From assembly GCA_009911175.1 (NCBI GenBank), contig QXWX01000097.1, positions 1-25,170 of the forward strand: a DNA stretch of 25,170 nt, in the 5' to 3' direction. The position numbers and the translations under genes are program-made. Source of the stretch: Lachnospiraceae bacterium (GTDB taxonomy: Bacteria; Bacillota_A; Clostridia; Lachnospirales; Lachnospiraceae). Positions 23,883-25,170 of this stretch are shown here, in pieces. Position 1 is the stretch's first letter; each line of letters begins with the position of its first letter. The notes below the pieces were generated by a model. The model had not been told where the DNA came from and did not search any database. It worked only from the letters and a program-made list of their open reading frames with translations.

Positions 23883-24902
23883 ATGTTTACATTTGTAGTT
23901 ACATGCTATAACCAGGCGGAGGTTGTGACACATGCCCTGGAAAGTATCCGATATCAAATCTGCAGATTCGGAAAGGATCAGAAGTTTCAGCTGATCGTGG
24001 CGGATGACGGATCGGAGGATTCAAGCTGTGAGGTCATAGAACAGTGGATTACGGGGAATAGGGATATTTTTGAAAGGGTGGACAAGCTCTTTCGGGAGAA
24101 AAACGCCGGAATATGCAAAAATTATGCGGAGGCTTTAAGAATTGTAAAAGGAGACCGCTTCGTTGTTCTGAATGGTGACGATCTGTTTTCACCATACAAT
24201 TTATTTGGGGTTACGGACCTGCTGGATGAATATGATATCGTATGCACTGCGTTTATAAAATTTACCGGTTCCGGTGATATGATCCGAACCTATGCTACCT
24301 ACCTGGATGTGGTGCTGCAAAACTTTATCCGCGGGGGGATTCTTCGCCGTTCTATAAAGCTTGGCTGTGCGGTCATGGGGACGGCAGTGTACCGGAAGGA
24401 GCTGCTGACGGAAGAGGTATTTGATTTTATCCTGCGTTTCAGGACCGTCAATGACCGGGCCTGCTTTCAGAAGATCGTGGATGATCATGAGGAGCTCAGG
24501 GTATGCTATGTGAATCGGCCGTTTATTTTGTACCGGATATCGGAAAATTCGATTTCCAATTTTAACAGTCCAAACAGGCGGCTGCATAATCAGGAGGTTG
24601 CGCAGCTGTGCCGGGAGGAACGAACGTCAGAACAATCCGTTTTTTTTAGGGTAATGCTTTATCTACAAGAAAAATCTGCGGCAGTCAGGGCAAATCCAAA
24701 TTATTTTGTGAGACTGATGCGTTTTTTTTCACCATATTATTTTATTATGCTGTGGTTATTCCTGAAAAACTATCGGGAGATTGTCAGGATGGAGCATGAA
24801 CTGATTGATCCGTTCTGGAAGCATTGCAGTGATTTTTCATCTAAAATAAAAAAACGTGCTGAGAAATCTGCATGTTGCAGCAAAAATAAGGATCATCTAT
24901 GA
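23883..24902 (+). CDS. GT2 family glycosyltransferase
   Basis: 339 residues from ATG 23883, with GGAGG (23866-23870) twelve bases upstream. The frame opens earlier at a TTG (23859), which would overlap the previous gene and lacks a ribosome binding site. FTFVVTCYNQ (2-11), DDGSED (41-46) and LNGDD (96-100) are the GT-A nucleotide and metal motifs; the second is GDD rather than DSDD. The N-terminal half is clear GT2, while the C-terminal part has a hydrophobic, aromatic stretch (about 275-300) that may touch the membrane and a Lys/Cys-rich end. It follows the SpoIID-like gene by eight bases and is probably co-transcribed with it. Confidence 0.85.
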   Translation: MFTFVVTCYNQAEVVTHALESIRYQICRFGKDQKFQLIVADDGSEDSSCEVIEQWITGNRDIFERVDKLFREKNAGICKNYAEALRIVKGDRFVVLNGDDLFSPYNLFGVTDLLDEYDIVCTAFIKFTGSGDMIRTYATYLDVVLQNFIRGGILRRSIKLGCAVMGTAVYRKELLTEEVFDFILRFRTVNDRACFQKIVDDHEELRVCYVNRPFILYRISENSISNFNSPNRRLHNQEVAQLCREERTSEQSVFFRVMLYLQEKSAAVRANPNYFVRLMRFFSPYYFIMLWLFLKNYREIVRMEHELIDPFWKHCSDFSSKIKKRAEKSACCSKNKDHL

Positions 24903-24938
24903 AATTTTAATAATTATGTGAACTTGCGGTGAACCAGG

Positions 24939-24967
24939 TTACATTACTGGAAGGGATGTGCTATACT
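24939..24967 (+). promoter_or_regulatory. Promoter: TTACAT, 17-bp spacer, extended -10 TGCTATACT
   Basis: The -35 TTACAT (24939-24944) and -10 TATACT (24962-24967) are 17 bases apart, and the -10 is preceded by TGC, giving an extended -10. RNA would begin near 24974, 27 bases before the repeat-bearing gene at 25001. This is the best-looking promoter in the window. Confidence 0.65.
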
Positions 24968-25000
24968 GGACAAAATAAATCGAAGGAAAGGGGGAGTAAA

Positions 25001-25170
25001 ATGTTAGATGCAAAAGATTTAAAAGCAATTGCGGAATTGATCAATGCTCGGGCGGGGGAGACAGAGAAGCACCTGGAATCGTTGCTCGACACGAGAATCC
25101 AACAGACGGAAGAGCTGCTCGACACGAGAATCCAACAGACGGAAGAGCTGATCGACAGCAGAATCCAACA
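25001..25170 (+). CDS. Start of a small coiled-coil protein with 11-residue tandem repeats (cut by window end)
   Basis: ATG 25001 follows a purine-rich AAGGAAAGGGGGAG box. The readable 56 residues begin MLDAKDLKAIAELINARAGE and pass into exact 11-residue repeats of the form LLDTRIQQTEE, a hydrophobic-polar pattern of a long helical coiled coil. No membrane segment or signal is seen. The window ends inside the third repeat, so length and function are unknown. It has its own promoter and is not part of the glycan operon before it. Short helical repeat proteins of this sort are common as unknowns in gut Clostridia. Confidence 0.7.
   Translation, partial: MLDAKDLKAIAELINARAGETEKHLESLLDTRIQQTEELLDTRIQQTEELIDSRIQ
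25085..25170 (+). repeat. 33-bp tandem repeat, two exact copies and a partial third
   Basis: Copy 1 is 25085-25117 and copy 2 is 25118-25150, identical base for base (CTCGACACGAGAATCCAACA and so on). Copy 3 starts at 25151 with small changes (ATCGACAGCAG) and runs off the window. The unit is eleven codons, so copy-number change keeps the frame. Confidence 0.85.

Noticed and set aside
21250..24902. Recent duplication among the GT2 genes
   Set aside because: Beyond the shared GT-A motifs the protein sequences differ widely in length and tail; no nucleotide-level repeat is visible.

Overview
The window looks like a Clostridia chromosome, most plausibly a Lachnospiraceae relative. The reasons are strong AGGAGG-type ribosome binding sites with tight gene spacing, moderate GC coding sequence with AT-rich intergenic DNA, SpoIID/LytB and DUF2304 proteins, and Gram-positive-style Pel genes. 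Almost all of it is one exopolysaccharide / cell-surface glycan region. I saw no rRNA, tRNA, CRISPR array, insertion sequence or phage gene.

Region 1 (1-700): a non-coding AT-rich stretch with a candidate promoter, a perfect 11-bp hairpin, a 62-residue unknown small protein and a hairpin-plus-T-run terminator. This terminator lies just before the first large operon, which has only a weak ribosome binding site on its first gene. It may be a regulated leader.

Region 2 (698-13392, + strand): a compact operon for a Gram-positive Pel-type polysaccharide. The order is pelD-like (with a fused, apparently dead SDR/epimerase domain), pelE-like, a large GT-C-like membrane protein, a DUF2194 protein (PelA-deacetylase position), pelF and pelG. 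These are followed by a DUF2304 membrane protein, a GT4 and a DPM1-like GT2 glycosyltransferase. PelD/E/F/G are expected to form the membrane synthase complex: PelF polymerises, PelG exports, and PelD senses c-di-GMP. By eye the PelD-like C-terminus keeps the RxxD inhibitory site and its partner Arg. The membrane protein between pelE and the DUF2194 gene is not part of the classical pel set.

Region 3 (13393-14949): a single minus-strand DUF4874/DUF4832 protein with its own extended -10 promoter. It may be a membrane-anchored glycan-active enzyme.

Region 4 (14950-21163, + strand): a GT2-polysaccharide pyruvyl transferase fusion with a perfect internal ribosome binding site at the junction, a two-cluster Fe-S F420-dehydrogenase-beta-like protein, a PglK/MsbA-type ABC exporter and a GT2. 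Together these suggest a second, probably pyruvylated, surface glycan that is flipped by the ABC protein.

Region 5 (21164-25170): a minus-strand GT2, then a divergent SpoIID/LytB-domain protein followed by another GT2. Last comes a promoter and the start of a small coiled-coil protein made of exact 33-bp tandem repeats, cut off by the window end.

Most informative points: (i) the pseudo-SDR::PelD fusion with a preserved c-di-GMP site, (ii) the extra GT-C-like component and the DUF2194 protein lacking an HxxxH motif, which suggest a variant Pel system, and (iii) the GT2::pyruvyl transferase fusion with apparent internal initiation.
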